A DNA stretch of 64,000 bases from Nocardiopsis sp. NRRL B-16309 (GCF_001279585.1 NZ_LGEC01000087.1:1-64000), one strand, 5' to 3'. Positions 1 to 10,814 are shown, numbered from the stretch's first letter. Notes: generated by a model from the letters alone, not told the origin. Translations and numbers: made by a program.

Positions 1-202
1 GGGGCCAAAACAAACATGGCTTAAAGAAAATCAAACACGCGCTGTTGAGTTCTCAAGAAACAACCGCTCATCCCGTACAAGCCCCCGACCGTTTCACCGG
101 TCGGTGTGCTCTTCCATGGAAGGCTGTCTGCGTTTCCACCGCCAGTGCGGTGTGGACGCCTCGTTGTGTCTTTACTTTATCAGGTGTTCCGTACCCCGCC
201 AA
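1..202 (-). promoter_or_regulatory. rRNA operon promoter and pre-16S leader
   Basis: Read leftward, this is the start of an rRNA transcript whose 16S gene lies outside the left edge. Bases 41-60 carry the reverse complement of the conserved actinobacterial leader element TTGAGAACTCAACAGC, followed leftward by an AT-rich leader. A hairpin (CCGACCG 85-91, loop TTTCAC, CGGTCGG 98-104) lies in the transcribed spacer. A promoter fits at -35 TTGGCG (202-197), 17-nt spacer, -10 TAAAGT (179-174). The element is known from actinobacterial rRNA leaders. The 16S gene itself is inferred, not seen. Confidence 0.75.
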
Positions 203-493
203 ATCGGCGGTTTCGGAGCAATTGATCGGGGTAAAGCCCGTTCCGCTTCTCCGACCCGGCGAATTCGCCCGGCTCTCGAAGCAACTCCCCGAGCCTACCG
301 GAACCGCATCAGTGCTCGGAACCGGATGCCCTGTCCACACCTTCGGTCCATGACATGCGCAGCACATCAGAGGAGAGTCGAAGATCTGGAACCTGGAGAG
401 TGCCACCGGCACGCCCACGTGGAACCGTGTTCGTTTCGCTCGGTGGATGGCCGACCCCTCGCGGTCCTGGACCGGTCGGAGGCGACTCGGAGA

Positions 494-522
494 ACATTAC
501 CCTCCGCCCCGCGCACCCGCAA
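494..522 (-). promoter_or_regulatory. second upstream rRNA promoter candidate
   Basis: Leftward -35 TTGCGG (522-517), a 17-nt spacer and -10 TAATGT (499-494) lie about 300 bp upstream of the proximal rRNA promoter. Multiple tandem promoters are usual for actinomycete rRNA operons. The stretch 203-549 holds no convincing gene, and this is the only other promoter-like pair I see in it. Confidence 0.4.
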
Positions 523-549
523 ACCGTTCAGGGAGTGACGTGAGTCACA

Positions 550-1029
550 TCAGCCGAGGATCTCGCCCGTGCCCGTGCCCGGTGCCGCGTAGAGCCATTC
601 GACCTCCAGGTCGATGGCGGCGACCGTCGCCGGCGGGTACCGCGTCAGATGGTCGTCTCCCAGGAACCCCGCCGCCAGCTGGGCGATCGTCGGGTTGTGG
701 CCCACCACGAGCACCGTCTCCGCGCTCGGGTCGAGGCGGTTGATCATCTCCAGGAGTTCGTCCGGGCCCGCTGAGTAGACCTCGTCCGAGTAGTCGACCT
801 CAGGAGAGCCCGCGAGACCCAGTTCGTGGAGCACACCCTTGAGCGTCTGCCTGGTACGCCTGGCCCCGGAACAGATCACGTGGTCGGGTGCGTACCCGCG
901 CTCCGAGAGCAGTCGGCCGACGGTGGCGGCCTGGAGATGGCCCCTGTCGTTGAGCGGACGGTCGAAGTCGTCCTCGCCGTGGCCGACGTCGGCCTTGGCG
1001 TGGCGCATGAGCAGCAGTGTCCGCTTCAT
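550..1029 (-). CDS. sixA: SixA-type phosphohistidine phosphatase
   Basis: A 159-residue histidine phosphatase of the branch 1 (phosphoglycerate mutase-like) fold. The catalytic LMRHAK motif is at residues 7-12 (phospho-acceptor His10) and the second histidine is in VVGHNPT (His111), the usual SixA layout and length. The family removes phosphate from phosphohistidine proteins. Longer upstream reading frame exists, but the protein family begins at MKRTLLL, whose ATG overlaps the stop of the tiny upstream gene (ATGA), so I chose that start. It is probably co-transcribed with that peptide gene. Substrate unknown. Confidence 0.85.
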   Translation of the reverse strand: MKRTLLLMRHAKADVGHGEDDFDRPLNDRGHLQAATVGRLLSERGYAPDHVICSGARRTRQTLKGVLHELGLAGSPEVDYSDEVYSAGPDELLEMINRLDPSAETVLVVGHNPTIAQLAAGFLGDDHLTRYPPATVAAIDLEVEWLYAAPGTGTGEILG

Positions 1030-1118
1030 GACGCGAGAGCCGTTGCGACGAGCGCCAGTGCTCCGATGAACCCCACCATCACTCCCACGATGACGAACAA
1101 GCCCTTCATCCCGGTCAC
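1026..1118 (-). CDS. 30-residue single-pass membrane peptide coupled to sixA
   Basis: A short frame beginning GTG (VTGMKGLF) reads about 30 residues, nearly all hydrophobic (VIVGVMVGFIGALALVATAL), so one transmembrane helix. A strong ribosome site GGGAGG lies 6-7 nt upstream, and the stop overlaps the sixA ATG by ATGA, typical of translational coupling. It has no recognisable family. It may be a real micro-membrane protein or a leader peptide whose translation opens the sixA start. The case rests on the ribosome site, hydrophobicity and coupling. Confidence 0.5.
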   Translation of the reverse strand: MTGMKGLFVIVGVMVGFIGALALVATALAS

Positions 1119-1501
1119 CAGGCACCTCCCCCTCGTCACTCGGTGCCGCCACGGCACGGCCGCCGCCCGCATCGATACCCGACTCAAGGTTAGGTGCGTC
1201 CTCCACACCCGGAACAGTGCCCCCTCGCAGCCGTTTCTCACCTCTTCTGGCCAGGCTTCCGGAACCGGTTCCGACTCCCGCGGGCGCCGAGGACCCGGAC
1301 GGACGACCGAGGGCCCCTCTCCACCGCGCGCGGTCGCGCCGGACCACGTCTCGGCACCAACCGCGAACCCGCGATGACGGCCGATCGCGTACACGCGCGA
1401 CCGCACACGCGGCGGCGGCCGCCCGGGCATCCCCGGACGGCCGCCACGACCGCGTCGGAGCGGGCCACACCCGGACGGCGGGCCCCACTCCTCCGGCAAC
1501 C
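1119..1501. other. gene-free stretch with hppA terminator
   Basis: There is no convincing gene between the peptide gene and the hppA stop. The only structure seen is a GC-rich hairpin at 1414-1445 with 14-nt arms, one mismatch and a 4-nt loop. It is placed to terminate leftward hppA transcription. Confidence 0.5.
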
Positions 1502-3961
1502 TCAGCCCTTGCCGTCTCCGGCGCGGGCCTCCTCCTTGTGGTCGGGCACGTTCTCCTTCTTGCCGCTGTCGGTGTCGCCGTCCCCGGACGCCGTCGGCTC
1601 CTGGTCCGGAGCGCCCTGGCCGGTGTCCCCGCTCTCGGGTGCGTCCCGGGGCTCGACCGCGCGGTCGATCTCGGCCAGTTCGGTCTCGGTCCCCGCGCCG
1701 CGGCGCTTGGACCACAGGACGGCTCCGACGAGCACGCCCACGGCGACCACGCTCACGCCCGCCCGCAGTGCCGTGTTGTCCGCGTAGATCACCACGCTGG
1801 GCGCGACGATGAGCGCGACGAGGTTCATCACCTTCAGAAGGGGGTTGATGGCCGGGCCGGCCGTGTCCTTGAACGGGTCGCCGACCGTGTCGCCGATCAC
1901 CGTGGCCTCGTGGGCCGCCGATCCCTTGCCGCCGTGGTGGCCGTCCTCGACGAGCTTCTTGGCGTTGTCCCAGGCTCCGCCGGAGTTGGACAGGAAGACC
2001 GCCATGAGCACACCGGCGGCGATGGCACCGCCGAGGAACGCTCCGAGCGGCGCGTAGCCCAGGGCGAAGCCGACCGCGATCGGCGCGAGCACGGCCAGGA
2101 GGCCGGGCGTGACCAGTTCCCGCAGCGAGTCCTTCGTGCAGATGTCGACGACCCGGGCGTACTCCGGCTTCTCGGTGCCGTCCATGATCCCCGGGCGGGT
2201 CCGGAACTGGTTGCGCACCTCCAGCACGACCCGGCCGGCCGCGCGGCCGACGGCCATGATGGCCAGGCCGGAGAAGAAGAACACGACGCTGGCGCCGATG
2301 ATCACGCCGACCAGCACGTCCGGCTGGTCGATGGACAGGGAGAACGCCTCGGCGTCGCCGAGCTGCTCCTGCACGGACGTGCGGAACGCCCCGAACAGCG
2401 CGGTGGCCGCGAGCACGGCCGTGGCGATCGCGATGCCCTTGGTGATCGCCTTGGTCGTGTTGCCGACGGCGTCCAGCCCGGTGAGGATCTCCGCGCCGGG
2501 GCCCTCGACGTCACCCGACATCTCGGCGATGCCCTGGGCGTTGTCCGAGACCGGCCCGAAGGTGTCCATGGCCACGATGATGCCGACCGTGGTGAGCAGG
2601 CCCGTGCCGGCGAGCGCCACGGCGAACAGGCTCAGGGTGATCGACCCGCCGCCCAGCAGGAAGGCCGCGTAGACGGCTCCGGCGATGAGGAGGGCGGAGT
2701 AGACGGCCGACTCCAGGCCCACGGAGATGCCGGAGAGGATGACGGTCGCCGCGCCGGTCTCCGAACTCTCGCCGATGTCCCGGACGGGACGCCGGTTGGT
2801 CTCGGTGAAGTACCCGGTGAGCATCTGGATCGCCGCGGCGAGCACGAGGCCGATGAGGACGGCGGCCACCGCGATGATCCGCGGGTCGGGGTCGTTGCCG
2901 GCCGCCTCGATCTCCGCGAGCACCTGCGGGCTGACGCCGGACAGCTCCTCGAAGCTGCCGGGCAGGTACCAGAAGGAGGTGGCGACCACGAGCACGGCGG
3001 AGATCGCCGCGGAGATGAAGAACCCGCGGTTGATCGCGGTCATCGCGGTCCTGTCCCGCGGACGGGGCGCGACGATGAAGATGCCGATCATGGCGGTGAT
3101 GATGCCGATCATCGGGACCAGGAGCGGGAACACGAGGCCCTCGGTACCGAAGGCCACCCGGCCCAGGATGAGGGAGGCCACGAGCACGACCGCGTAGGAC
3201 TCGAAGAGGTCCGCCGCCATGCCCGCGCAGTCGCCCACGTTGTCGCCGACGTTGTCGGCGATGGTGGCGGCGTTGCGGGGGTCGTCCTCGGGGATGCCCT
3301 GCTCGACCTTGCCGACGAGGTCTGCGCCGACGTCGGCGGCCTTGGTGAAGATGCCGCCGCCCACACGCATGAACATGGCGAGCAGCGCGGCACCGAAGCC
3401 GAAGCCCTCCAGCACGATGGGCGCGTCGCCGCGGTACAGCATGACCACGGCGGCGGCGCCGAACAGCCCGAGTCCGACGGTGATCATGCCCGCCACACCG
3501 CCGGTGCGGAAGGCGATCCGCATCGCGGTGTGGCCGGCGGCCGCGTCGCCGCCGCGCGCCGCGGCCGCGACCCTGACGTTGCCGCGCACGGCCAGCCACA
3601 TCCCGATGAAGCCCGTCGCCGCCGACAGCAGCGCGCCGAGGGCGAAGAACACCGACCGGCCGATGGCGATGGCCCAGGAGTCCGCGGGGAGCAGGAGGAG
3701 CAGGAGCGGGATGAGCACGACGAAGACCGCGAGGGTGCGGAACTGTCGTTTCAGGTAGGCCGCCGCTCCTTCCTGTACCGCGAACGCGATGTTGCGCATT
3801 CGCTCTGTGCCCTGCCCTGCGGCGAGGACCTCACGCACCAGCATCCCCGCGACGGCGAGGGCCAGAAGTGCCACCACCATGACGATGATGACGAGTGTGA
3901 AGTCGCTGCCTTCCAGTGCTAGGGCCGTGCCGCTTTCCGCGGCGAGGTTGAGCCCAGACAA
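1502..3961 (-). CDS. hppA: K+-independent membrane H+-translocating pyrophosphatase
   Basis: An 819-residue polytopic membrane protein that couples PPi hydrolysis to proton export. Family signatures are clear: the PPi-binding DVGADLVGKVE (about 210-220), the acidic DNVGDNVGDCAG (236-247) and DTFGPVSDNAQG (466-477). The residue that separates potassium-dependent (Ala) from independent (Lys) enzymes is Lys504 in GNTTKA, so this is a K+-independent H+ pump by family knowledge. The start is TTG with AGGAGG five bases upstream (LSGLNLAAES); the in-frame ATG 17 codons earlier has no good site. The upstream AT-rich block 4195-4365 probably holds its control region. Confidence 0.95.
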   Translation of the reverse strand: MSGLNLAAESGTALALEGSDFTLVIIVMVVALLALAVAGMLVREVLAAGQGTERMRNIAFAVQEGAAAYLKRQFRTLAVFVVLIPLLLLLLPADSWAIAIGRSVFFALGALLSAATGFIGMWLAVRGNVRVAAAARGGDAAAGHTAMRIAFRTGGVAGMITVGLGLFGAAAVVMLYRGDAPIVLEGFGFGAALLAMFMRVGGGIFTKAADVGADLVGKVEQGIPEDDPRNAATIADNVGDNVGDCAGMAADLFESYAVVLVASLILGRVAFGTEGLVFPLLVPMIGIITAMIGIFIVAPRPRDRTAMTAINRGFFISAAISAVLVVATSFWYLPGSFEELSGVSPQVLAEIEAAGNDPDPRIIAVAAVLIGLVLAAAIQMLTGYFTETNRRPVRDIGESSETGAATVILSGISVGLESAVYSALLIAGAVYAAFLLGGGSITLSLFAVALAGTGLLTTVGIIVAMDTFGPVSDNAQGIAEMSGDVEGPGAEILTGLDAVGNTTKAITKGIAIATAVLAATALFGAFRTSVQEQLGDAEAFSLSIDQPDVLVGVIIGASVVFFFSGLAIMAVGRAAGRVVLEVRNQFRTRPGIMDGTEKPEYARVVDICTKDSLRELVTPGLLAVLAPIAVGFALGYAPLGAFLGGAIAAGVLMAVFLSNSGGAWDNAKKLVEDGHHGGKGSAAHEATVIGDTVGDPFKDTAGPAINPLLKVMNLVALIVAPSVVIYADNTALRAGVSVVAVGVLVGAVLWSKRRGAGTETELAEIDRAVEPRDAPESGDTGQGAPDQEPTASGDGDTDSGKKENVPDHKEEARAGDGKG

Positions 3962-4567
3962 TCCGTCCTCCTTGCGACGGGCACGACCGTTTCTGCCCCC
4001 GTCCCCGGACACGTCCGGAACGGTTCACCCCGTGGGTGCCGGTCCCGCGCGCGACCGTGGACGTACCGCCGTCCGGAAGGTGCCTGAGCTGGCCCGACGG
4101 CACGCTTGGCGGGGTCGAAGCGGTGCCACCTTTGGTTGTGGAGCGCCCCGCCCGCGCTTTGCGCGCACGGGCGGTGGTCCGGGGATTCTACGCACGGTGC
4201 CGAATAAAGGTGAGAGCCGATTCAGCATTTCCCCAAGAGAGATCAAAGATGTGATCACTTGGTGATCTAGGGAAGCGGATAAATGCCTTTATCGATGACA
4301 TTCGGCTTATTATGTTTCTCATAATGCCGTAATACGATGTTAACGCTAAAGGCCATATATCGGCACGAATGTGCTGATCAGCCCCAGACAGCGGCAGATC
4401 GCATCAGAGCACGCGTCGGCCACGAGCGGGGCACGCGCCGCCCTGCGCGTAGGACCGATCGCGGGGGCGTCTCCGGCATCGCACAGGCACCGGTGGCCGT
4501 CGGAGGTACCACGCGATGTCCCCCGGCTCCGCCCGCTCGGGTCCGGCGGAGGAGGACGTGCCGACCG
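3962..4567 (-). promoter_or_regulatory. hppA upstream region with AT-rich dyad cluster
   Basis: 606 bp without a supportable gene. Bases 4195-4365 are markedly AT-rich for this genome and hold three successive inverted repeats: GATCAC/GTGATC (4253-4267, 3-nt centre), GATAAA/TTTATC (4278-4293, 4-nt loop) and a bulged hairpin CGGC..ATTATG/CATAAT..GCCG (4303-4329). They lie upstream of hppA in the direction of its transcription and could be operators or RNA hairpins. I cannot assign a regulator. Confidence 0.45.
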
Positions 4568-5089
4568 CTACGCGCCGCGCAACCGCATCCCCGACGGGTC
4601 GATCCCGTCACCGGGACGCGCCCGTCCGGCGTCCAGATCGTCGGCCAGCGCGCGGGCGAAGGCCGCCACACCCGCCACGTCGACACCGTGCGGCGCGTTC
4701 GGCCCGAACACCTCCACACGGTCCGCTCCGCGACGGAGCAGGCGCGCCGCGCCCACCGTGTTGCCCCGCTGGGCGTGGGTCACTCCGACGGCCGTCTGGG
4801 CGAGTCCCCGCCACAGTTCCCGTTCGGGTTCGGGGGAGGACTTCCACACGGCTTCGAGGACTTCGTGGGCGGTGAAAGCGTACCCCGAGTCGAGCATCCG
4901 CTGGGCCTCTTCCAGACCTTCCCCGGCGGTGAATTCGGCGTCGTCCGGAACCCGTTCGACCTCGCCCTCGCTGCCGTGCGGCAGCGGTCGGCCGTACTTG
5001 TCCCGCGGGCGCTGGTTCTGCGCGCGCCCGGACACGTCGCGGTCCCGGCCGTCACCCCGTCCGGGTCCGTCTCCGGTCACCGTCGTCAT
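4568..5089 (-). CDS. DUF309 family protein
   Basis: A 173-residue protein. The central part (about 52-125) matches the DUF309 pattern: an AHEVLE motif, then W and a run of helices (SGYAFTAHEVLEAVW, GLAQTAVGVTHAQRGN). The N-terminal 50 residues are charged and probably disordered. Function of the family is not established; it is a compact helical bundle with a conserved His-Glu. The gene starts 18 bp after the hydrolase stop, so it is likely in the acsA-side operon (holin-like, hydrolase, DUF309). Confidence 0.75.
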   Translation of the reverse strand: MTTVTGDGPGRGDGRDRDVSGRAQNQRPRDKYGRPLPHGSEGEVERVPDDAEFTAGEGLEEAQRMLDSGYAFTAHEVLEAVWKSSPEPERELWRGLAQTAVGVTHAQRGNTVGAARLLRRGADRVEVFGPNAPHGVDVAGVAAFARALADDLDAGRARPGDGIDPSGMRLRGA

Positions 5090-5107
5090 CGCTCCACCAC
5101 CCTTTCC

Positions 5108-6022
5108 TCAGCGCTCACCGCGGGTCCCGTCCACGTCCGCGAGCCACTCCACGAGCGCGCCGGAGACCTCCTCCGGGCGTTCCTCGTGCGGGAAGTGCCC
5201 CGCGCCCGCGACCTGCCTCCAACGGTACGGCCCGGCGACGAGGCGGCGCGCGACGCGTGCGGCCTCGGGGGGACAGGCCGGGTCGAGGGCGCCGTGGACC
5301 TGGAGGACCGGCATCCGGACGGGCGTGCGCATCCGGGCGGCGTAACGGGCCCCGTCGGGGCGCCAGCGGGACCGGAAGATCCAGCGGTGGTACTCCAGGG
5401 AGCAGTGGGAGACCTTCGGGATCGCGAAGGCCCGGCGGTAGCGCTCCTCGGCCTCGGCGTCGGGCCAGCCGGGGCCGCTCCACCTGCGGATGAGGTCGCC
5501 GACGCGTTCACAGCCGTCGGCCAGGAGGCGGTGCTCGGGCAGGACCGGTACCTGGGCCCGGAGCATGTGGCGGACGCCGGGGCCACCGGAGGCCGCCAGG
5601 CGTGCCGCCCGCGCCGGATGCGGCGCCGACACGGTCGCGAGGGCACGGACGGTACGCGGGTGGTAGGCCGCCACGGTCCAGCCGATGGCGCCGCCCATGC
5701 CGTGGCCGACCACGACGGCCTCGCCCTCGCCGAGGGAGCGCACGAGTCCGGCCGCGTCCTGGGCGAGCGTGACCAGGTCGTAGCCGCGCGGGGGCTTGTC
5801 ACTGGCCCCGTACCCGCGCAGGTCGACGGCGGCCGCGCGGTACCCCGCGGCGGCGAGCGCGATGATCTGGGACCGCCACGCCCACCAGAACTGCGGGAAC
5901 CCGTGCAGCAGCAGAACGAGCGGTCCCTCGCCGGCCTCGGCCACGTGGAACCGCGTGCCCGCCGCGCTGACGACGCGGTGGGTCCAGGGGCCGTCGACGT
6001 AGGCGGCCGAGTCGTCCAACAC
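5108..6022 (-). CDS. alpha/beta hydrolase lacking the canonical nucleophile
   Basis: 304 residues, epoxide-hydrolase-like alpha/beta fold: oxyanion HGFPQFWW (40-47), DLRGYGASD (68-76), nucleophile elbow near 105-111 and a C-terminal GAGHFPHEE histidine region. The elbow reads GHGMGG, so the position normally Ser or Asp is Gly108. The reading VVVGHGMGGAIGW is unambiguous on the sequence given. It may be a pseudo-enzyme or use another residue. The neighbourhood resembles that of mycobacterial ephE. Start GTG, 11 nt after the upstream stop, with a weak site (GAGGTG), so the start is uncertain by a few codons. Confidence 0.75.
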   Translation of the reverse strand: MLDDSAAYVDGPWTHRVVSAAGTRFHVAEAGEGPLVLLLHGFPQFWWAWRSQIIALAAAGYRAAAVDLRGYGASDKPPRGYDLVTLAQDAAGLVRSLGEGEAVVVGHGMGGAIGWTVAAYHPRTVRALATVSAPHPARAARLAASGGPGVRHMLRAQVPVLPEHRLLADGCERVGDLIRRWSGPGWPDAEAEERYRRAFAIPKVSHCSLEYHRWIFRSRWRPDGARYAARMRTPVRMPVLQVHGALDPACPPEAARVARRLVAGPYRWRQVAGAGHFPHEERPEEVSGALVEWLADVDGTRGER

Positions 6023-6033
6023 CTCGCGCGGTA

Positions 6034-6525
6034 CTAGGCGGCGGAGTCGGAGGACGCGGGAGCCCGCTCGGACGTGGCCACGGAGCGATCGCCCTTGGGC
6101 GGGCGGATCTCGCCGCGCAGGATCGCCACGAGCCGGGACGAGGTCTCGGCCGTGCGGACGAGCCCCTGGCGCCGGCGGAAGTTGATCAGCGCGACGAGGA
6201 CGAAGGCGGCGGCGACCAGCAGGTAGAAGAGCGTGACGATGCCGAACGCGCCCCAGAGCGGGAGGTCGAAGATCTCCCAGAGCCCCAGCCCGATGGTGAC
6301 CGACAGCAGGATCGCGAAGAGGTGGAGGATCACACCCGCGGCGAGGAACTCGCCGATGCCCTTGCCGATCTTGACGGCGTCGGCCTTGGCCTCCAGCTTG
6401 GCGAGCTTGATCTCCAGCCGCACCAGCCGCGAGAGGTTGTCGGTGGCGTCGGAGACCAGTTCACCGATGGAACGGTCGGTGCCGCTGGGAGCGCCAGGTT
6501 CACCGGCACCCGGCTTGTCCACCAT
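6034..6525 (-). CDS. actinobacterial holin-X-like membrane protein
   Basis: 163 residues. A charged helical N-terminus (SIGELVSDATDNLSRLVRLEIKLAK is split across about 20-45) is followed by two hydrophobic segments (about 62-85 and 92-118) and a basic cytosolic tail, the layout of the Actinobacterial Holin-X (PF07332) family. Despite the name, chromosomal members are not known phage lysis proteins; a membrane-associated role is all that can be inferred. The ATG follows AAGGGA about 8 nt upstream. It leads the hydrolase/DUF309 gene pair. Confidence 0.75.
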   Translation of the reverse strand: MVDKPGAGEPGAPSGTDRSIGELVSDATDNLSRLVRLEIKLAKLEAKADAVKIGKGIGEFLAAGVILHLFAILLSVTIGLGLWEIFDLPLWGAFGIVTLFYLLVAAAFVLVALINFRRRQGLVRTAETSSRLVAILRGEIRPPKGDRSVATSERAPASSDSAA

Positions 6526-6653
6526 CGTGGGGGTTCCCTTCTCTCGGTCCGAACACGCGGATGATCCTCCGCATCCTCGCACATGCCCCACCTCGCGGAC
6601 CTCACACGGCACGCACAACGCCGGTGTTCCGTTGGGTCGCACCCGCGCGCGAA

Positions 6654-6691
6654 CGGCGGTGTCCCGGTCCGGAAGGGCCGGGACACCGCCG
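6654..6691 (-). terminator. acsA terminator hairpin
   Basis: Perfect 14-bp inverted repeat (arms 6654-6667 and 6678-6691, 10-nt loop) located 50 bp beyond the acsA stop in its direction of transcription. No U-tract, as is common in actinomycetes. Confidence 0.7.
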
Positions 6692-6739
6692 CGCAGCGTG
6701 CGCACGGCCCCCGGTCGCGTCCCGACCGGGGGCCGCCGC

Positions 6740-8710
<1,971 letters not shown>

Positions 8711-8928
8711 TGTGATTCTCCTTACGTCGGCGATGGACACCAATTAATCATGTGGTCCATACCGCGTGAACAGCTGGGCGCGGATCCAGCGGCAGGGACC
8801 TCCGGGCGCGCGACGAACGGGCGGCGAACGGTCGGCGACCCGCGACGAGCGGTCGGCCCGGACCCGGCCGTGAGCTCGGCGGAGTCGGTGTCGGCTCCCC
8901 CGGTTACCGGCGCGTAGTGTTGTTCTCC

Positions 8929-9741
8929 GTGAGCGAACCGACTTCTGACTCCCTGCCCGACCCGCTGGCGCGGATCGCCGGACTGCCCGGCGTGAGCGAC
9001 GCGGTCGCCGAGACCCGTGCCCTGGTCGACAAGCTCCTGGGCCACCGCATCCTGCGCCGCCGCAGCAGCGACGTGTCGATGGAGTCCTCCCTGCGCGGCG
9101 CCTGCGCGTCGGCGGCACTGGAGGGCGCCGAGGTCTCGATGGACGAGATCCGGGACGGGCACGTGTACGACACCCGGATCAAGGGCGCGCTGCGCGTGTC
9201 CAGCGAACTGGGGACGCTGGTGGACACCTGGCCCAAGGCGCCGCGGCAGGCCCTGGCCCGCATGCACACCCTGGTGGCGGCCGACGCGGTGTCGGCCGAC
9301 GCCCTGGGGCGGCCGCGGCTGGCGGGCGAGCGGGTCGAGGACCCGCTGGAGCTGGGCCCCGCACCCGAGCCCTCGGTGGCGCTGGCCCGGTTGGAGGGCC
9401 TGTACGCGCTGCTCGGTGCCCGGACGTCGGTGCCCGCGCTGGTGACGTCGGCGCTGGTGCACGGCGAGCTGATGTCGATCCGCCCGTTCGGGTGGGGCGA
9501 CGGCCTGGTCGCGCGCGCGGCCGAGCGACTGACGCTGGTGGAGCGGGGCCTGGACCCGAAGTCCCTGGTGACGTCGGAGCTCGGGCACCGGACGCTGAAG
9601 GACGAGTACGCTCCGGCGCTGCGCGGGTACATGGGCGGCACTCCCGAGGGGGTGGCGGCGTGGGTGGTGTACTGCTGCCGCGCCGTGCGGGCCGGCGCAC
9701 AGGACTCCCTTGCCACGTGTGAGGCGCTCAAACGCGGCTGA
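8929..9741 (+). CDS. degenerate Fic-domain protein
   Basis: About 270 residues. A Fic-like layout is visible: an inhibitory-helix-like motif SAALEG (61-66, form S-x3-E-G) and a core HGELMSIRPFGWGDGLVAR (178-196) that aligns with the Fic catalytic loop HPF-x-D/E-GNGR. The catalytic histidine is replaced by Arg185 and the GNGR part is lost, so AMPylation is unlikely. Streptomyces carry a similar gene beside acsA. There is no ribosome site; TAGTGT at 8915-8920 lies 8 nt before the GTG, suggesting a leaderless start. An in-frame GTG at 8917 is the alternative. Confidence 0.65.
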   Translation: MSEPTSDSLPDPLARIAGLPGVSDAVAETRALVDKLLGHRILRRRSSDVSMESSLRGACASAALEGAEVSMDEIRDGHVYDTRIKGALRVSSELGTLVDTWPKAPRQALARMHTLVAADAVSADALGRPRLAGERVEDPLELGPAPEPSVALARLEGLYALLGARTSVPALVTSALVHGELMSIRPFGWGDGLVARAAERLTLVERGLDPKSLVTSELGHRTLKDEYAPALRGYMGGTPEGVAAWVVYCCRAVRAGAQDSLATCEALKRG

Positions 9742-9893
9742 GCGCCGCGGCGCGCATCCCGCGGAAAGGCGTCGAGTTCGCGAACTCGTTAAATTACCAA
9801 CGAGTAGTCGGCGTGAACGATATCGTTTCGGTCACGCTCCCCTGGTGCGGAATGTTTCGGATTGGCGTCCGCATGTGCACGTGCATGGCGAAC

Positions 9894-9921
9894 GGCGCCC
9901 GAGAGAACCTCTCAAGGCGCC
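9894..9921 (+). terminator. hairpin downstream of Fic-like gene
   Basis: GGCGCC and GAGAG pair with CTCTC and GGCGCC around an AAC loop, with a small AA bulge. It lies 150 bp past the Fic-like stop and is a plausible terminator. Confidence 0.45.
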
Positions 9922-10512
9922 GCTTCCGACTCGTCGGACCGGGCTAACAGGCGTCCATTGTCATAGTCTGACCAGGCACGATGCTGACTTGCCCGGCCTA
10001 GACAGGCCATACGCGGCCAAGAGGCGCGTGGGTTCCCGGACGCCGAGTCGGGGTGGGTCTTCGCCACCAACTGCTTTCTTTCTACGCTCGGGCGAGCCTT
10101 CCGAAAAGACGGTTGTCCGAAGTTTTCCGATCAGATTCCCGAACCGATACCCGGCCATCGTGGTAGCGTCGGATCCGGCGTTCCACAGAGAACAGTGCTC
10201 GTCACCACTGCCAATGCCGGGCGGTCGGGGCCGGCGACACGATCGCGGCCCGAACGGCCACACGGCCTCCACCGCAGGGTCACCGCTGTTCTCCCGTGGA
10301 CGTGTGCGTGACCAGGTCTTTCGATGGTGGTCGGTGCTTCGGTGCCGACGTGCCCTTCCAGAGAGTGGGCCCGGTCCTCTCCCCCCGGGACCGGACGCGA
10401 TCGACGGTCTCCTTCCCCCTGCGAGACCGTCTCCATGTCCGCTCTTCTCGCCTGTCGGGCGGGGATGCGCGTTCGCCCCCGTACGCGCATCCCGCCCGTC
10501 GGGTGGGATCCG

Positions 10513-10729
10513 GTGGCCCCGGGGCGCACGAATCCGCGTGCACGCCACCGGAACGGTCGGCGCCGCAGGTGCCGATGGCATCCCGGCCTGGGGCGCCCCG
10601 AACCCGCTGACGGCAGCACTGAGAGCACCGTTTGAGGCCCGTCGCCGTCTCAGGCCTGTGGCCCCGTGCCGAGCGAATCCATGGTCAGGCCACCGGAACG
10701 GTCGGCGAACCACGGGCCCCGCAGGTGCC
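10513..10729. repeat. diverged direct duplication
   Basis: Segments 10513-10573 and about 10658-10729 share GTGGCCCC, GAATCC, a 19-bp identical core (10544-10562 and 10689-10707) and CCGCAGGTGCC, in the same order and spacing apart from a 12-nt insertion in the second. The period is about 145 bp. No gene spans them. Confidence 0.6.
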
Positions 10730-10814
10730 AGGGGCAGCGACCTGAGACCTCACCGGTGCCGCGCGAAGTTATCCACAGATCCGCATCGGGCCTTTCGCGG
10801 CGAACCCGCGTCGC

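Noticed and set aside
1217..3922. Very long plus-strand open frame opposite hppA
   Set aside because: Its protein is His/Asp/Arg/Gly-rich shadow composition; the minus strand carries a full H+-pyrophosphatase with all motifs.
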